DNA of 43,871 bases from Candidatus Sulfopaludibacter sp. GTDB lineage: Bacteria; Acidobacteriota; Terriglobia; Bryobacterales; Bryobacteraceae. The DNA lies in NCBI GenBank assembly GCA_031292755.1, contig JARLGM010000041.1:1-43871 (forward strand). Direction: 5' to 3'. Both the position numbers and the translations under genes were made by a program. Numbering within the stretch: position 1 is the stretch's first letter; the number at the start of each line of letters is the position of its first letter. A model generated the notes under the pieces. That model saw nothing but the letters and a program-made list of their open reading frames with translations. It was not told the origin of the DNA and searched no databases. Below, piece by piece: positions 1 to 10,241 of the stretch.

Positions 1-1742
1 AGGCGATCTACAAGGTGATTGCCGGGGTGATCAGCGAACCGCCGACGAAGGACGAAGTGGAGCGCGTGAAAACGGGCTTGCTGCGGCAACTGGAAGATTC
101 GCTTTCCGACGCGCAGACGCTGGGCGTAAACGGTCTGACGACTCCCATCTCGCAAGGCGACTGGCGGCTGATGTTCCTGCAGCACGACCGGATCAAGAAC
201 GTCACTCCGGAAGACCTGGTGCGCGTGGCGAAGACGTACTTCAAGGCGGCGAATCGCACGGTGGGATATTACATTCCCGATGCCGCGCCGGATCGCACGG
301 TGGTGCCGGAGACGCCCGACCTGGAGAAGTTGCTGACGGGCTACAAGAGCAGCGTGACCATCACCCACGGCGAAGCGTTCGACCCCACGCCGGCGAACAT
401 CGAGAAGCGGGTGGTGCGCGGCAAGCTCTCCAACGGCATGAAGGTAGTGATGCTGCCCAAGCAGACGGAGAACAGCCAGGTGACGGCGGTGATCGAACTG
501 CGTTTCGGCGATGGGAATTCGCTCAAGGGCAACAACGGCGCGGCGCAGTTCGCCGGCAGCCTGATGGGGCGTGCGACCTTACAGCACACGCAGGAGCAAC
601 TGCGCGATGAAATGCAGAAGCTGAACGCGCGGATCTCGGTTTCGGGAGGCGGAGGCGGTGGATTCGGCGGCGGGCGTGGAGGGCGCGGCGGCGGCGGTGG
701 GGGCGGGGGAGTTTCCAGCGCCAACGCAAGTATTTCCGTGCCGGCGGCGAATTTCGAGGCGGCCCTGAAGCTCGCCGTGGAAATGCTGAAGGAGCCGGTG
801 TACGCCGACAGCGATTTCGACCGGACGTTGCAGCAGCGGATCAAGGCCCTGGAGGTGGCGCCCACCGAGCCGACGCAACTCGGCGCGGAGATGCTGAATC
901 GTCACCTGAGTCCGTTCCAGCCGGGCGATGCGATGTACAGCCCGACGCGCGAAGAGCAACTGGCGGAAATGAAGAAGGTCACGCTGGAGGATGCCAGGAG
1001 GTTCCACGACCAGTTCTACGGCGCCAATTTCGGCGTTCTGGCGGTGGTGGGTCCGGTGGACCCGGCGGCGGTGAAGCAGGCCGGCGAAGAACTGCTGGGC
1101 AAGTGGAATACAAGTATGCCGTACAAGCCCATCGCCGCGGAATTCAAGGCGGCGGGCGCCATCAATCGGAAGATTGAGACGCCCGACAAGGCCAACGCGC
1201 AATTCGAAGCGGGTGAGCGTTTTGCGATGGCGGAATCCGATCCGGATTACCCTGCGATGCTGCTGGCCGGGTACATGTTCGGCGGCCCGATTACCTCGCG
1301 CGTTTCAGACCGGATTCGCAATCGGGAAGGGCTCAGCTATGGGGCCAACGCGCGGGTGGCGATTCCCGTGGAAGGCAACGCCGCGATGCTCTCCGCCACC
1401 GTCAGCCTGAATCCGGTGAACGGGCCCAAGGTGGAGTTCAGCTTCGTGGACGAATTGAGGAAGACGCTGAAGGACGGTTTCACCGCGGCGGAAGTGACCG
1501 AGGCCAAGAAAGCATATTTGGAAACGCGCGCCAACGGCCGTGCACAGGATGCCGCGCTGTTGACCCAAATGGCCAGCCATGCGCAGGAGGACCGGACCTT
1601 CGTTTGGGACCAGCAACTGGAGGCAAAGATCCAGGCGCTCACGGCCGAGCAGATCAATGCTGCCTTCCGCAAACACATCGATCCGGCGGCGATCTCGATT
1701 GTGAAGGCGGGTGATTTTAAGGCGGCGGGGGTGTACCAGTAA
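1..1742 (+). CDS. M16 family peptidase-like protein, C-terminal part (5' end outside window)
   Basis: The reading frame is open from base 3 and continues left of the window, so only the C-terminal ~580 residues are seen. They hold the end of one M16 domain and a second complete M16 repeat (starting near GKLSNGMKVVML, residues ~136-147 of the visible part), with the typical late GLSYGA motif. M16 proteins are zinc metallopeptidases or their inactive partners, and in Gram-negatives they are usually periplasmic. At the place in this second domain where HxxEH would sit, the sequence reads NNGAAQF, so this half is probably the non-catalytic one; the active half, if any, lies upstream. A low-complexity Gly/Arg insertion (bases ~643-712) interrupts the second domain. 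Family assignment is firm; substrate is unknown. Confidence 0.85.
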   Translation, partial: AIYKVIAGVISEPPTKDEVERVKTGLLRQLEDSLSDAQTLGVNGLTTPISQGDWRLMFLQHDRIKNVTPEDLVRVAKTYFKAANRTVGYYIPDAAPDRTVVPETPDLEKLLTGYKSSVTITHGEAFDPTPANIEKRVVRGKLSNGMKVVMLPKQTENSQVTAVIELRFGDGNSLKGNNGAAQFAGSLMGRATLQHTQEQLRDEMQKLNARISVSGGGGGGFGGGRGGRGGGGGGGGVSSANASISVPAANFEAALKLAVEMLKEPVYADSDFDRTLQQRIKALEVAPTEPTQLGAEMLNRHLSPFQPGDAMYSPTREEQLAEMKKVTLEDARRFHDQFYGANFGVLAVVGPVDPAAVKQAGEELLGKWNTSMPYKPIAAEFKAAGAINRKIETPDKANAQFEAGERFAMAESDPDYPAMLLAGYMFGGPITSRVSDRIRNREGLSYGANARVAIPVEGNAAMLSATVSLNPVNGPKVEFSFVDELRKTLKDGFTAAEVTEAKKAYLETRANGRAQDAALLTQMASHAQEDRTFVWDQQLEAKIQALTAEQINAAFRKHIDPAAISIVKAGDFKAAGVYQ

Positions 1743-1762
1743 GCGGCGGATGGGGATTGGCG

Positions 1763-2314
1763 ATGAGCACGTGTACGGCTTTCGAAGGTTCGCGCAGGAT
1801 CGCATCGGGGGATGTGAGCCAGGTGGCTATGAAGGTGAAAGAAGTAGTGGACCGGGGCGGGCCTGACGCGGTGCTCATTTTTGACGACGATACGAGCCAG
1901 CTCGTCGAACTGGATTTGCGGGGAACGGCTGGCGACGTGATGGCGCGGCTGCGTCCGGTGGAGGACGCGGGCCGGCGGCCTGGCCGGCCCAGGCTGGGGG
2001 TAGTGGCGCGCGAGGTGACCCTGCTGCCACGGCATTGGGAGTGGCTGGCGGATCAACCGGGCGGGGCTTCGGTGGCGTTGCGCAAACTGGTGGAGCAGGC
2101 AAGCCGCGCCAATCAATCCTCGGATCGGATTCGGACGGCGCGCGAGTCGGCCTACCGGTTCCTGTCGGCGATGGCGGGCAATGAGCCAGGGTTCGAAGAA
2201 GCGACGCGCGCGCTGTTCGCCGGCAATGGCGAGCGCTTCGAGCGGGAGACGGCGGGCTGGCCGCCGGATGTCCGCGATCATGCGCGCAAACTGGCGGCGG
2301 CTTCACTCGACTGA
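1763..2314 (+). CDS. DUF2239 family protein
   Basis: A 183-residue protein beginning MSTCTAFEG, with the conserved early IFDDDTSQLVELDLRG stretch and the Arg-rich LRPVEDAGRRPGRPRLGVV block typical of DUF2239 as I recall it. The C-terminal half (RESAYRFLSAMAGNEPGFEEA) also matches the family. No catalytic motif, signal peptide or membrane segment is visible, so it is probably cytosolic. I chose the ATG at 1763 over a TTG two codons earlier because a GGATGGGG purine stretch sits about 8 bases upstream. It follows the M16 gene by only 20 bases and may share its transcript. Function is unknown. Confidence 0.8.
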   Translation: MSTCTAFEGSRRIASGDVSQVAMKVKEVVDRGGPDAVLIFDDDTSQLVELDLRGTAGDVMARLRPVEDAGRRPGRPRLGVVAREVTLLPRHWEWLADQPGGASVALRKLVEQASRANQSSDRIRTARESAYRFLSAMAGNEPGFEEATRALFAGNGERFERETAGWPPDVRDHARKLAAASLD

Positions 2315-2388
2315 TTCTGATGGCAGGAGGCAGGAAGGCATTCGGCGGTTCCGGCATACAGGCCAGGATCGCCTCCGTGAGTGCCGCA

Positions 2389-3786
2389 TCATTCGGATGC
2401 CTCCTTTGGTCCGGGGTTGTGCCAATGGCCGTCTGGAGCGATGAACGCATCAGCCTCTTTCGGTCCCCAACTGCCACGTTTGTAGGGGCGAGCCCGGTGG
2501 TGTGTTTTAAGGACTGGCTCGACCACAGCCCAGGCGGCCTCGACTGCGTCCTCACGAGCGAAGAGCGCTCCATCGCCGGCCATTGCGTCTCCCAGAAGCC
2601 GCTCGTACGGCGGTTCTTCACCCGGCTGTTCTTCGGACAGGTAGAGCTCCCGCTGGTCCCCAACGAAGTCCTTTCCGGCCAGCTTGACGCGCGCGGCCAG
2701 GGCGATGGCTGCACCTGGCGAGAGCCGGAAACGCAGGTAGTTGGCTCGGCCTGAGATCGGCGCGGAGTCGGCGAAAAGTCTCTGCGGCGGCGGCTTCAGC
2801 TCCACCATGATCTCAGTTGCGGTTTCGGCAAGGTATTTGCCGGAGCGCAGGTACCAAGGCACTCCCGCCCAGCGCCATGAGTCAATGGAGAGGCGCATGG
2901 CGCAGAAGGTCTCGACGTCGGAGTTCTTCGCGACGCCTGGCTCCCTGCGGTAGCCAGCATACTGGCCGCGGACCAGATCGTCGCGATTGAGAGGGCGCAT
3001 GGCCCGAAGGACCTTGGCTTTCTCTCTATGAACGGCTCCAAAGTCCCTCTCGGCCGGGGGCTCCATGGCCAGTAGCGCGACGATCTGGAAGAGGTGGTTT
3101 TCGATCACGTCGCGAAGACAGCCGGCGCTTTCGTAAAAAGCTCCGCGGCCCTTCACGCCGAAATCCTCGGATAAGGTTACCTGAACGCTGGCCACGTAGT
3201 TGCGGTTCCAGATCGGCTCCAGGAACGAATTGGCGAAACGGAAATAGAGGATATTCATGATCGCCTCCTTTCCGAGGAAATGGTCGATACGGAACACTGA
3301 GTCCTCCGGGAACACCGACCGTGCGACTCTGTTGAGCTCCCTGGCGGATGCAAGATCGCGGCCGAACGGCTTTTCGACAATCACGCGCGCATGCTCGGCC
3401 AGTTTCGCGGCGCCGAGTCCTTTGATCACTATTTCGAAGAGCGAGGGCGGGATAGCGAGGTAGTGCGCCGGGCGCCGAGCTTGATCCAGCGCATTTTTTA
3501 TCGCCGCGAACGTGTTCGGATCATCATAATCCCCACTCACGTACTTGAACAGGGACAGAAGCTGGTGGAGGGTGCGCTGGTTATCGATTCCACCCGATCT
3601 CTCAAGGCTGTCCGTCACGCGTTTATGAAGACGCTCCAGACTCCACTTGGGCAGTGCGACGCCGATTACCGGGACCTTGAGGGTGCCGTGTTTCACCATC
3701 GCATAGAGTGCCGGGAAGATCATCTTGTGGGCGAGATCGCCCGTCACCCCGAATAGCACCAACGCGTCGGAAAGGGAGGCGGTCAT
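2389..3786 (-). CDS. zwf: Glucose-6-phosphate 1-dehydrogenase
   Basis: Catalyses NAD(P)-dependent oxidation of glucose-6-phosphate to 6-phosphogluconolactone, the first step of the oxidative pentose phosphate or Entner-Doudoroff route, in the cytosol. The 465-residue product has the nucleotide-binding GVTGDLA (residues 13-19), the EKPFG motif (138-142) and the substrate/active-site RIDHFLGKE (166-174), with Phe instead of the more common Tyr. Length is slightly below the usual ~480-510. The ATG has an upstream GGAGAT ribosome site. It is the last gene of a minus-strand cluster gnd remnant - glucokinase - zwf, which links glucose phosphorylation directly to NADPH production. Confidence 0.97.
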   Translation of the reverse strand: MTASLSDALVLFGVTGDLAHKMIFPALYAMVKHGTLKVPVIGVALPKWSLERLHKRVTDSLERSGGIDNQRTLHQLLSLFKYVSGDYDDPNTFAAIKNALDQARRPAHYLAIPPSLFEIVIKGLGAAKLAEHARVIVEKPFGRDLASARELNRVARSVFPEDSVFRIDHFLGKEAIMNILYFRFANSFLEPIWNRNYVASVQVTLSEDFGVKGRGAFYESAGCLRDVIENHLFQIVALLAMEPPAERDFGAVHREKAKVLRAMRPLNRDDLVRGQYAGYRREPGVAKNSDVETFCAMRLSIDSWRWAGVPWYLRSGKYLAETATEIMVELKPPPQRLFADSAPISGRANYLRFRLSPGAAIALAARVKLAGKDFVGDQRELYLSEEQPGEEPPYERLLGDAMAGDGALFAREDAVEAAWAVVEPVLKTHHRARPYKRGSWGPKEADAFIAPDGHWHNPGPKEASE

Positions 3787-3868
3787 GAGGCATCTCCATT
3801 CATGGTTGCGGCGGTTTTCCCAGAGCCACAGAGTTGATGGTCGTCCCGACGAACGCCAAAGGTGTCAT

Positions 3869-4552
3869 TCATTTCGGCTTTTCCTCCCACAGCCGAAAGC
3901 CGCCAACAAATGCGTTCCGGTTATCGCCCATGCGAGCGCCTGGAGGCAGTTCCTTGATGTTTTTCGCATTTCCTCCACCCAGCACCACGTATTCCGCGTC
4001 TAAAGCGCCCTTGAGCCGCTCCACGATATCGGCCACGTGGCGGCGCCAGCTCTTTTTCCCCGATCGCTTCAGTGCGCGAGCACCAACGTAGTCCTCATAA
4101 GTCTTCCCGCGCTTGTAAGGAAGATGCGCCAATTCCATGGGCTCCAGGATTCCGTCGACGATCATTGCGGACCCGAGCCCGGCGCCAAGGCCAAGAAAAA
4201 GCATGCGTCCGCCTTGATAACTTCCCAACGCCTGCATGGCAGCATCATTGATGACCTTAACTGGGCAGCCGAATGCCTTGCCGAAGTTAAATCCAACCCA
4301 GCCGCCGCCGAGGTTATAGGGCTCGTGGAGAGGGCGCCCGTGGATTACCGGCCCTGGATAGCCGATCGAAACAAGGTCATATTCCCAATCCTTGGTTACA
4401 CGCTTTACATCTTTCGTCATTTTGCGGGCGGTCATCCTGGATCCGGAAGGAATCTTGCGCTCCTCGGGTTGCCCGGTTGCGAGTACCTTGACATGCGTTC
4501 CGCCGACATCGATCACCAGGACCGAATTGGCCTTCCTGGAGGCTGCCCTCAT
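3869..4552 (-). CDS. ppgK: ROK-type polyphosphate glucokinase
   Basis: Predicted to phosphorylate glucose, using polyphosphate and/or ATP. The 227-residue protein starts with the ROK phosphate-binding loop IDVGGTHVK (residues 14-22), has the KIPSG segment seen in polyphosphate glucokinases, then the second phosphate/adenosine region [11 protein letters not shown] and a C-terminal [14 protein letters not shown] motif. It is a little shorter than typical PpgK (~250). Its ATG overlaps the stop of the upstream gnd remnant by ATGA, showing that it was translationally coupled to gnd. Polyphosphate use is inferred from family resemblance. Confidence 0.85.
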   Translation of the reverse strand: MRAASRKANSVLVIDVGGTHVKVLATGQPEERKIPSGSRMTARKMTKDVKRVTKDWEYDLVSIGYPGPVIHGRPLHEPYNLGGGWVGFNFGKAFGCPVKVINDAAMQALGSYQGGRMLFLGLGAGLGSAMIVDGILEPMELAHLPYKRGKTYEDYVGARALKRSGKKSWRRHVADIVERLKGALDAEYVVLGGGNAKNIKELPPGARMGDNRNAFVGGFRLWEEKPK

Positions 4553-5058
4553 GGCTTCTTCTCGACATGGCCGCCGAACCCAAATCTCATCGCGGAAAGC
4601 AACTTGTCCGCGAAATCATCTTCCCCTCCGGACGCGAACCGCTGATCGAGTGCCGCGCTCAGGACCGGCGCTGGGGCTCTGTCCTCAATAACAGCAGTAA
4701 TGGTCCACCAGCCTTCCCCGGAATCGGACACGCGGCCGGAAAACCTGGAGAGTTCGTGCTGCCCGAACAATGCGGTGGCGGTCAGGTCCAGCAACCATGA
4801 GGCGATCACACTGCCGCGACGCCAAACTTCGGCGACACCGGCCAGGTTGAGGTCGTATTGATCATGGTCCGGATTGCGCAGAGGTGTCGTCTCGGCATCG
4901 ACGCTATGGAGGTGTTTGCAAACGTTGGCGTGCCGCAGAATGTTCAGGCCCTCGACATTCGACTCCATCATGCCATATTCGATGCCGTTGTGAACCATCT
5001 TGACGAAATGGCCGGCGCCGGAAGGTCCGCAATACAGATAGCCATCCTCTGCCGTGCC
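4549..5058 (-). pseudogene. gnd: 6-phosphogluconate dehydrogenase, C-terminal remnant
   Basis: The frame encodes the C-terminal half of a decarboxylating 6-phosphogluconate dehydrogenase of the ~300-residue type: [18 protein letters not shown], then the catalytic-lysine segment [52 protein letters not shown] and a typical C-terminus. Recognisable homology begins at about 5058; the whole NAD(P)-binding Rossmann domain is missing and the upstream bases read as unrelated sequence. The only ATG in frame (4998) lies inside the conserved HFVKM motif and is unlikely to be a true start. It shares a frame with the upstream secreted-protein gene, separated by that gene's TAG. The truncation should abolish activity. 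Confidence 0.85.
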
Positions 5059-5142
5059 GACTCGACCCGATGCGCCAGAGCAAATCCTTCCAGGATTCGA
5101 CGAACGACTCGGCAGCTTCGCGCGCTGATTGAGCTTGTACCT

Positions 5143-5586
5143 CTACTTTTGCTCTTCAGTGTGCTCCTGCGCCTGCTTGCCCTGTTTAACAAAACGTTCT
5201 TCTTGCCTGCTGGTTTCCCTAAGTTCTACGCCGATTAGCGATCCTGCCTCGAAGATCTTACTCAGAAACTCAGTATCTCCGTACTTCCGAAAAACCAGCT
5301 GTGAATGGCTCGGCACGTGATCGTCTTTAGCCTCTTTGACGAGAAAGTCTACGCCGGTCTTATAATGTTCGCTGGTAGCGGTCATCGCTGACAAATCGGG
5401 CTCGTCCAGCATGCGGAACGTATATTCGCCGGGCGGTAAGAGCGTATTGCCGATCATGAAGCTGTGGACAAGGTGCGCTCGAATCCCCTTGCTAATCTGA
5501 GCATTTGAGCATCGTGGGCCTGCCGATAAGTAGATCAAACCGACGAGAGCAGCCGCGAACGTTCTCAGGCGAGATTTCATGAGCAT
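5143..5586 (-). CDS. Small secreted protein of an acidobacterial unknown family
   Basis: 147 residues with an N-terminal signal peptide (basic MKSRLR, hydrophobic TFAAALVGLIYLSAG, likely cleavage after SNA). The mature part carries the pattern HSFMIGNTLLPPGEYTFR, which resembles a widespread acidobacterial secreted family with an F.VGN..LPAGEY signature. The C-terminus is highly charged (RQEERFVKQGKQAQEHTEEQK). No enzyme motif is visible. It precedes the gnd remnant on the same strand. A GAGGAG ribosome site precedes the start. Function is unknown. Confidence 0.7.
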   Translation of the reverse strand: MLMKSRLRTFAAALVGLIYLSAGPRCSNAQISKGIRAHLVHSFMIGNTLLPPGEYTFRMLDEPDLSAMTATSEHYKTGVDFLVKEAKDDHVPSHSQLVFRKYGDTEFLSKIFEAGSLIGVELRETSRQEERFVKQGKQAQEHTEEQK

Positions 5587-5616
5587 CTCCTCTAACCGTA
5601 CTATAAGGCAGCCGAA

Positions 5617-5709
5617 GTCAAAACGGCGTCAAAAACATCCACGAGGAACTGGTTAGCAAACGCGATCCAACCACCCCTCGCACCTGGCAATTTTTGACGG
5701 CTTTTTGAC
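5617..5709. promoter_or_regulatory. Two pairs of 11-bp-phased GTCAAAA repeats, facing each other
   Basis: GTCAAAA occurs at 5617-5623 and 5628-5634 on the plus strand (7-bp repeat, 4-bp spacer), and the reverse complement TTTTGAC ends at 5698 and 5709, again 11 bp apart. The two pairs are inverted relative to each other about 57 bp apart. Direct 7-mers with an 11-bp period are the architecture of OmpR/PhoB-type operators. They lie just upstream of the minus-strand secreted-protein gene (starts 5586). Binding protein is unknown. Confidence 0.45.
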
Positions 5710-5943
5710 GACGATTCGCTTACAGTGAACTTGTCGGGCATCTTTGCAAGGCTGCGAACGACGAGAGGTTAATCCCCCATTCTCTGAGGGATGCAATGAC
5801 ACGGATCCGGAATCGCCCGAACGCGCGAGATAAGGACGCACCTGCGCCGGACTCACCTGTACAACATGCCACCGCGTGAAGTACTCAGAGAGAAAGAGCA
5901 CATCAATGTCAACCGTCTTGATTGAGAAAGTCCGAGACGAAGA

Positions 5944-6084
5944 GGTGTCGACAAGTTCCTTCCGGTGGATATTTATGTACGGGGGTGCCCGCCGAGGCTC
6001 TCAGGAAACGTCGCGCCCGGCGCTGCCTTCCATGCGCGACCTGAATCGCGCGGGGCGGCAGCGAGCGAGGGTGCTCAGAAGTAA
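5944..6084 (+). pseudogene. nuoB: NADH dehydrogenase subunit B (NuoB), C-terminal remnant
   Basis: In the frame beginning at 5944 the sequence reads GVDKFLPVDIYVRGCPPR (5944-5997), which is the conserved C-terminal NuoB segment containing the last cluster-N2 Cys motif (normally VPGCPPRPEAL). Everything N-terminal to it is missing, and after CPPR the frame departs from NuoB and ends at TAA 6082-6084; the bases that would give EAL are present one frame over. The remnant sits 18 bases before the nuoCD fragment, in the normal nuoB-nuoC(D) order. An overlapping 73-codon open frame (5876-6097) is not a better gene. Confidence 0.7.
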
Positions 6085-6102
6085 TGACGAAGTCTGAAGA
6101 CT

Positions 6103-6930
6103 ATGGTTGAGCCCACCAGCGTCGTTGACCAATTGCGCCGGAAACCTGGCGAACACAGATTAAAGCTGCAACCGACAGCAGACGGAATCCCGACCTGCTG
6201 GATCGCACGGCAGAGCGCTCACGATGCCCTCCGCTATTTGAAGGAGGAGGTCGACCGCCCTTACCGGATGCTCTACGACCTCACCGCTATCGACGAGCGC
6301 ATGCGGGTACACCGCGAGGGGCAGCCGGCAAGTGACTTCACCATCGTATATCACCTCCTGTCGTTGGACCGGAACGAGTATGTCCGCGTCAAAGTGGCGC
6401 TCAAGAGCGATCAGCCGCCCATCGATACGGTGACGGATCTTTGGCCCGCGGCGAATTGGTACGAGCGTGAGGCGTGGGACATGTTCGGGATCCGTTTCCA
6501 GGGCCATCCGCACCTGGAGCGCCTCCTGATGCCGAAAACGTGGGTAGGGCACCCGCTGTTGAAAGACCACCCCGCGCGAGCGGCTGAAATGGGCCCGTTC
6601 CAATTGCCCGACGAGAAGCGGTTCATGTTTCTGAACGTCGGTCCGCAGCACCCTGGCACGCACGGAGTATTGCGGGTAGCTGTGCAGCTTGATGGCGAGG
6701 AGATCGTAGAGGCCGAGCCGGAGATCGGATTCCATCACCGCGGCGCCGAAAAGATGGGAGAGCGGCAGACCTGGCACACCTACATTCCCTACACTGACCG
6801 GATCGATTATCTTGGCGGTGTGATGAACAACATGGCGTACCTGATGGCCGTGGAGAAGCTGGCGGAGATCGAGGTTCCACCACGGGCGATGGTCATTCGG
6901 GTAATGCTGGCGGAGCTGTTTCGGATCATT
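6103..6930 (+). pseudogene. nuoCD: Fused NADH dehydrogenase subunit C/D (NuoCD), truncated
   Basis: The first ~160 residues match NuoC (30-kDa subunit), including [18 protein letters not shown] and the LERLLMP stretch; from ~175 the chain becomes NuoD (49-kDa subunit): [37 protein letters not shown]. NuoC-NuoD fusions are known in several phyla. Homology stops at [10 protein letters not shown], about 100 residues into NuoD, near base 6930; the remaining ~300 NuoD residues are replaced in a different frame by a glycoside hydrolase. The open frame runs on to 7089 with no NuoD resemblance. No complex I function is possible from this copy. Confidence 0.88.
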
Positions 6931-9900
6931 CCGCCCGGCGTACCACTCCAGCAGCTACGACTACAACCTCACCGCACAACTGGTCACGGACGGAATCAAG
7001 CAGACAGCCCTGCCGCAATGGCTGGTCACCGCCACCAGCGATGCCGTGCCGCCCACCAAGGCCAATCGCGAAATCTTCATGGACGATAACACCGTCTCGG
7101 CTCTCCCGCTGAGAGGCGCCAGGGCATGGATCGAGTTCGGGCTGGAAGGAGCCGACAGCGCGCCGGAGGTGGACCGGATCGTGGTGGTCGCGCGCGTGCC
7201 ATCTAACCAGCAATGGTTCTACACCGTGTCCGGTTCCAGCGACCGCAAGACCTGGCAGCAACTGGGCCGCGCCGCCGGAGGGCCGGTCACTTTTGCGGGG
7301 CCCTCGCGCAACCGGTACTACCGGATCGATTTCGAGTCGGCCGGCATCGTTTCGTGGCAGGTGGCCGAGGTGCGCTTGTTCGACGGCAACCAGCGCGTGA
7401 GAATGGGCGGACCGTTTCACTTCGCCAGCGCGTGGAAGAGTGCGGGCCACGGCGGCGAGTGGGTGTATGTGGATTTGGGCGCGCCATGCGCGTTCGACCG
7501 TGTGGCGGTCTACTGGATCAGGCGCCCCGCGGATGGAGCCATCCAGGTATCGAACGATGCCCGGACGTGGCGCACCATCCAGGTCCTGCCCGCGGCGGGC
7601 AGTCTCAACGACGATCTGAAACTGGCGCGGCCCGAGCGCGGACGTTACGTGCGCGTGCTCATGACGAGAGCCGCTTCGCCCGAAGGCTACATCCTGAGCG
7701 AGATGGAGGTCTACGGTCGCGGCGGAGTGACAGCCGTGCCGAAGGCCGCCGCGGTGGCACAGTCCGGCGGCCGCCTTCCCCTTGCCGGCGGCGCATGGCG
7801 CTTGCAGCGCGATTCCCTGGTCCAGGGCAGCGGCGAAGCCATTTCCACACCGGGATTCCACGACGGGGACTGGGTGATCGCCACCGTGCCGGGAACCGTG
7901 CTGACCAGTTATCTCAATGTGGGCGCCGTGCCAAATCCGGACTTTGGCGATAATCAACTCCAGATTTCGGACTCCTTTTTCTACGCCGATTTCTGGTACC
8001 GCGACGAGTTCACGGCGCCGCGCGCGGTCACCGGAGAGCGCGCCTGGCTGAATTTCGACGGAATCAACTGGAAGGCGGACGTGTACTTCAACGGAGCCCG
8101 GGTCGGCCGCATCGAAGGCGGGTTCATGCGCGGCCGCTTCGACGTAACCAACCTCATCCACCCGGGCGCTCGAAACGCGCTGGCCGTGCGCATCCAGAAG
8201 CCGGCCACGCCCGGGAGCGTGAAGGAAAAGGGGGCCGGCCGCGGCGCCGGCAATGGCGGCGCACTGGGCGCCGACAACCCCACGTATCACGCTTCGGCCG
8301 GGTGGGACTGGATGTCCACGATCCGGGGCCGCAACATCGGGATATGGGCCGATGTCTACCTGACGCCGAGCGGGCCGGTGACCATCGAAAATCCCTGGTC
8401 ACGACGACTCTGCCGCTGCCCGATACCTCGCGCGCCGACATCGCCATCGAAGTCACCCTGCGCAACCAGGAATCGCGGGCCCTGCGAGGGACGCTGCATG
8501 CGCGCTTCGGACAGGCGGCCGTCGATCTCCCCATCGCGCTCGACGCCGCCGAGGCAAAGATCGTGAAGCTGGATCCTTCCATCAGCCCGGCGCTCCGGCT
8601 GGCGAATCCGAACTTGTGGTGGCCGAACGGCTATGGCGATCCGAACCTATATCCTGTGGAATTGCAATTCACCACTGCGGACAAACTGGTTTCCGACACG
8701 AAGCGGTTTCAGGCCGGCATTCGCCAGTTTACCTACAGCGAAGAGGGCAATTCGCTCAGGATGTGGATTAACGGCAGGCGCTTCATCCCGCGCGGCGGGA
8801 ATTGGGGTTTTCCGGAATCCATGCTGCGCTATCGCGCCCGCGAATACGACCCCGCCGTGCGCTACGAGCGGGACGAGCACTTCACCATGATCCGCAACTG
8901 GGTAGGCCAGACCGGCGACGAAGCATTCTACGATGCCTGCGACCGGCACGGCATCGTCGTCTGGCAGGATTTCTGGCTGGCCAATCCCTCTGACGGTCCG
9001 AATCCCGATGACAACGATTTCTTCCTGCGCGTGGCCAGGGATTACATTCTCAAGATTCGCAACCAGGCCTCCGTGGGACTGTATTGCGGCCGCAACGAGG
9101 GTGTCCCTCCCAAACCGATCGATGACGGACTCGCTTCGCTCACTGCGGAGTTGCATCCCGGTCTGCACTATATTCCCAGCTCCGCCGACGATAATCAGCG
9201 AGGCACCGGAACTATGTGGTGACCGGCCACGGCCCTTACCGCAATGAGCCCCAGAAGTATTACTTCACCAACGCCCCGCCGAAACTGCATAGCGAGATGG
9301 GTTCGCCGAACGTGGTGACCATGGACAGCCTGCGCCTCACCATGCCGGAATCCGCCATGTGGCCGCAGGGCAATATCTGGCCTATGCATGACTTCGGTTT
9401 GACGGGAGCTTTCCCCGCCGCCATCGCCCAGGGATACGGCACGGCGAACGACATAGCCGGGTGGGTGAGCCTGGCGCAGTTCGTCGATTACGATGCCTAC
9501 CGCGGCATGTTCGTGGGACAGAGCAAAAACCGGATGGGGCTGTTGCTCTGGATGAGCCACTGCTCGTGGCCGTCGCTGCTGTGGCAGACCTATGACTACT
9601 TCTTCGATCCGGACGCGGGTTATTTCGGAGCGAAGAAAGGCGCCGAGTCCCTGCACATCCAGTGGAACGCGGCGACTGACGCGGTGGAGGTGGTGAACTA
9701 CAACGCGGGCCACGTCCCGGGCTTGAGCGCGCACGCCGAAATCCTGAACATGGATGGCGCCCTGCAATGGGAAAAGACGGCGGCGGCGGTGGACAGCGCC
9801 GAGGACAGTACTGCATCGCCCGCGACGCTGGAATATCCGCCCGGTTTGACACCCGTGCATTTCATCCGGCTGACCTTGTCGCGCGGCGCCCAAGTGGTGT

Positions 9901-10241
9901 CGTCGAATTTCTACCTGCGCGGCGTAAAGGAAGGCGACTACACCGCCATCCGCACGGTCCCGAAGGTGAACCTGGAAGCCAATACGAAGATGGAACGGCA
10001 GGGCGCGAAGTGGCTGTTGACTACCGAACTGCGGAACCCATCCAAACAACCGGCCCTGATGGTTCATGTGAAAGTAGTCAGGGAAAATGGCGGCGACCGC
10101 ATCCTGCCGGCACTATACGACGACAACTACGTAGCGTTGATGCCCGGCGAAAAGAGAATCATCCATACCGAAGTGAAGCACGCGGACACGCGCGGCGAGC
10201 GGCCCCGGGTCGTAGTGGAAGGATTCAATACCGCGCAGTAG
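6931..10241 (+). pseudogene. GH2-superfamily glycoside hydrolase, 5'-truncated and frameshifted
   Basis: The frame [15 protein letters not shown] starts directly at the nuoCD break, so the signal peptide and N-terminus are missing. Then come an F5/8-type C (discoidin-like) carbohydrate-binding region (~7090-7715), a GH2 sugar-binding jelly-roll (~7780-8220), an Ig-like domain and a TIM barrel with WQDFW, the general acid/base Glu in GRNE (~9094-9105) and the likely nucleophile Glu in LHSEMGSP (~9289-9312), then a C-terminal domain ending at 10241. It resembles exo-beta-glucosaminidase/mannosidase-like GH2 enzymes. Two frameshifts break it: adding one C in CCC 8393-8395 restores IENPLVTTTLP, and adding one G near 9208 restores TGNYVVTGHGPY. 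Catalytic residues are intact, so if the shifts are sequence errors the only true lesion is the missing start. Confidence 0.8.

Noticed and set aside
5876..6097. 73-codon plus-strand frame
   Set aside because: Overlaps the NuoB remnant in another frame; no homology and no ribosome site.
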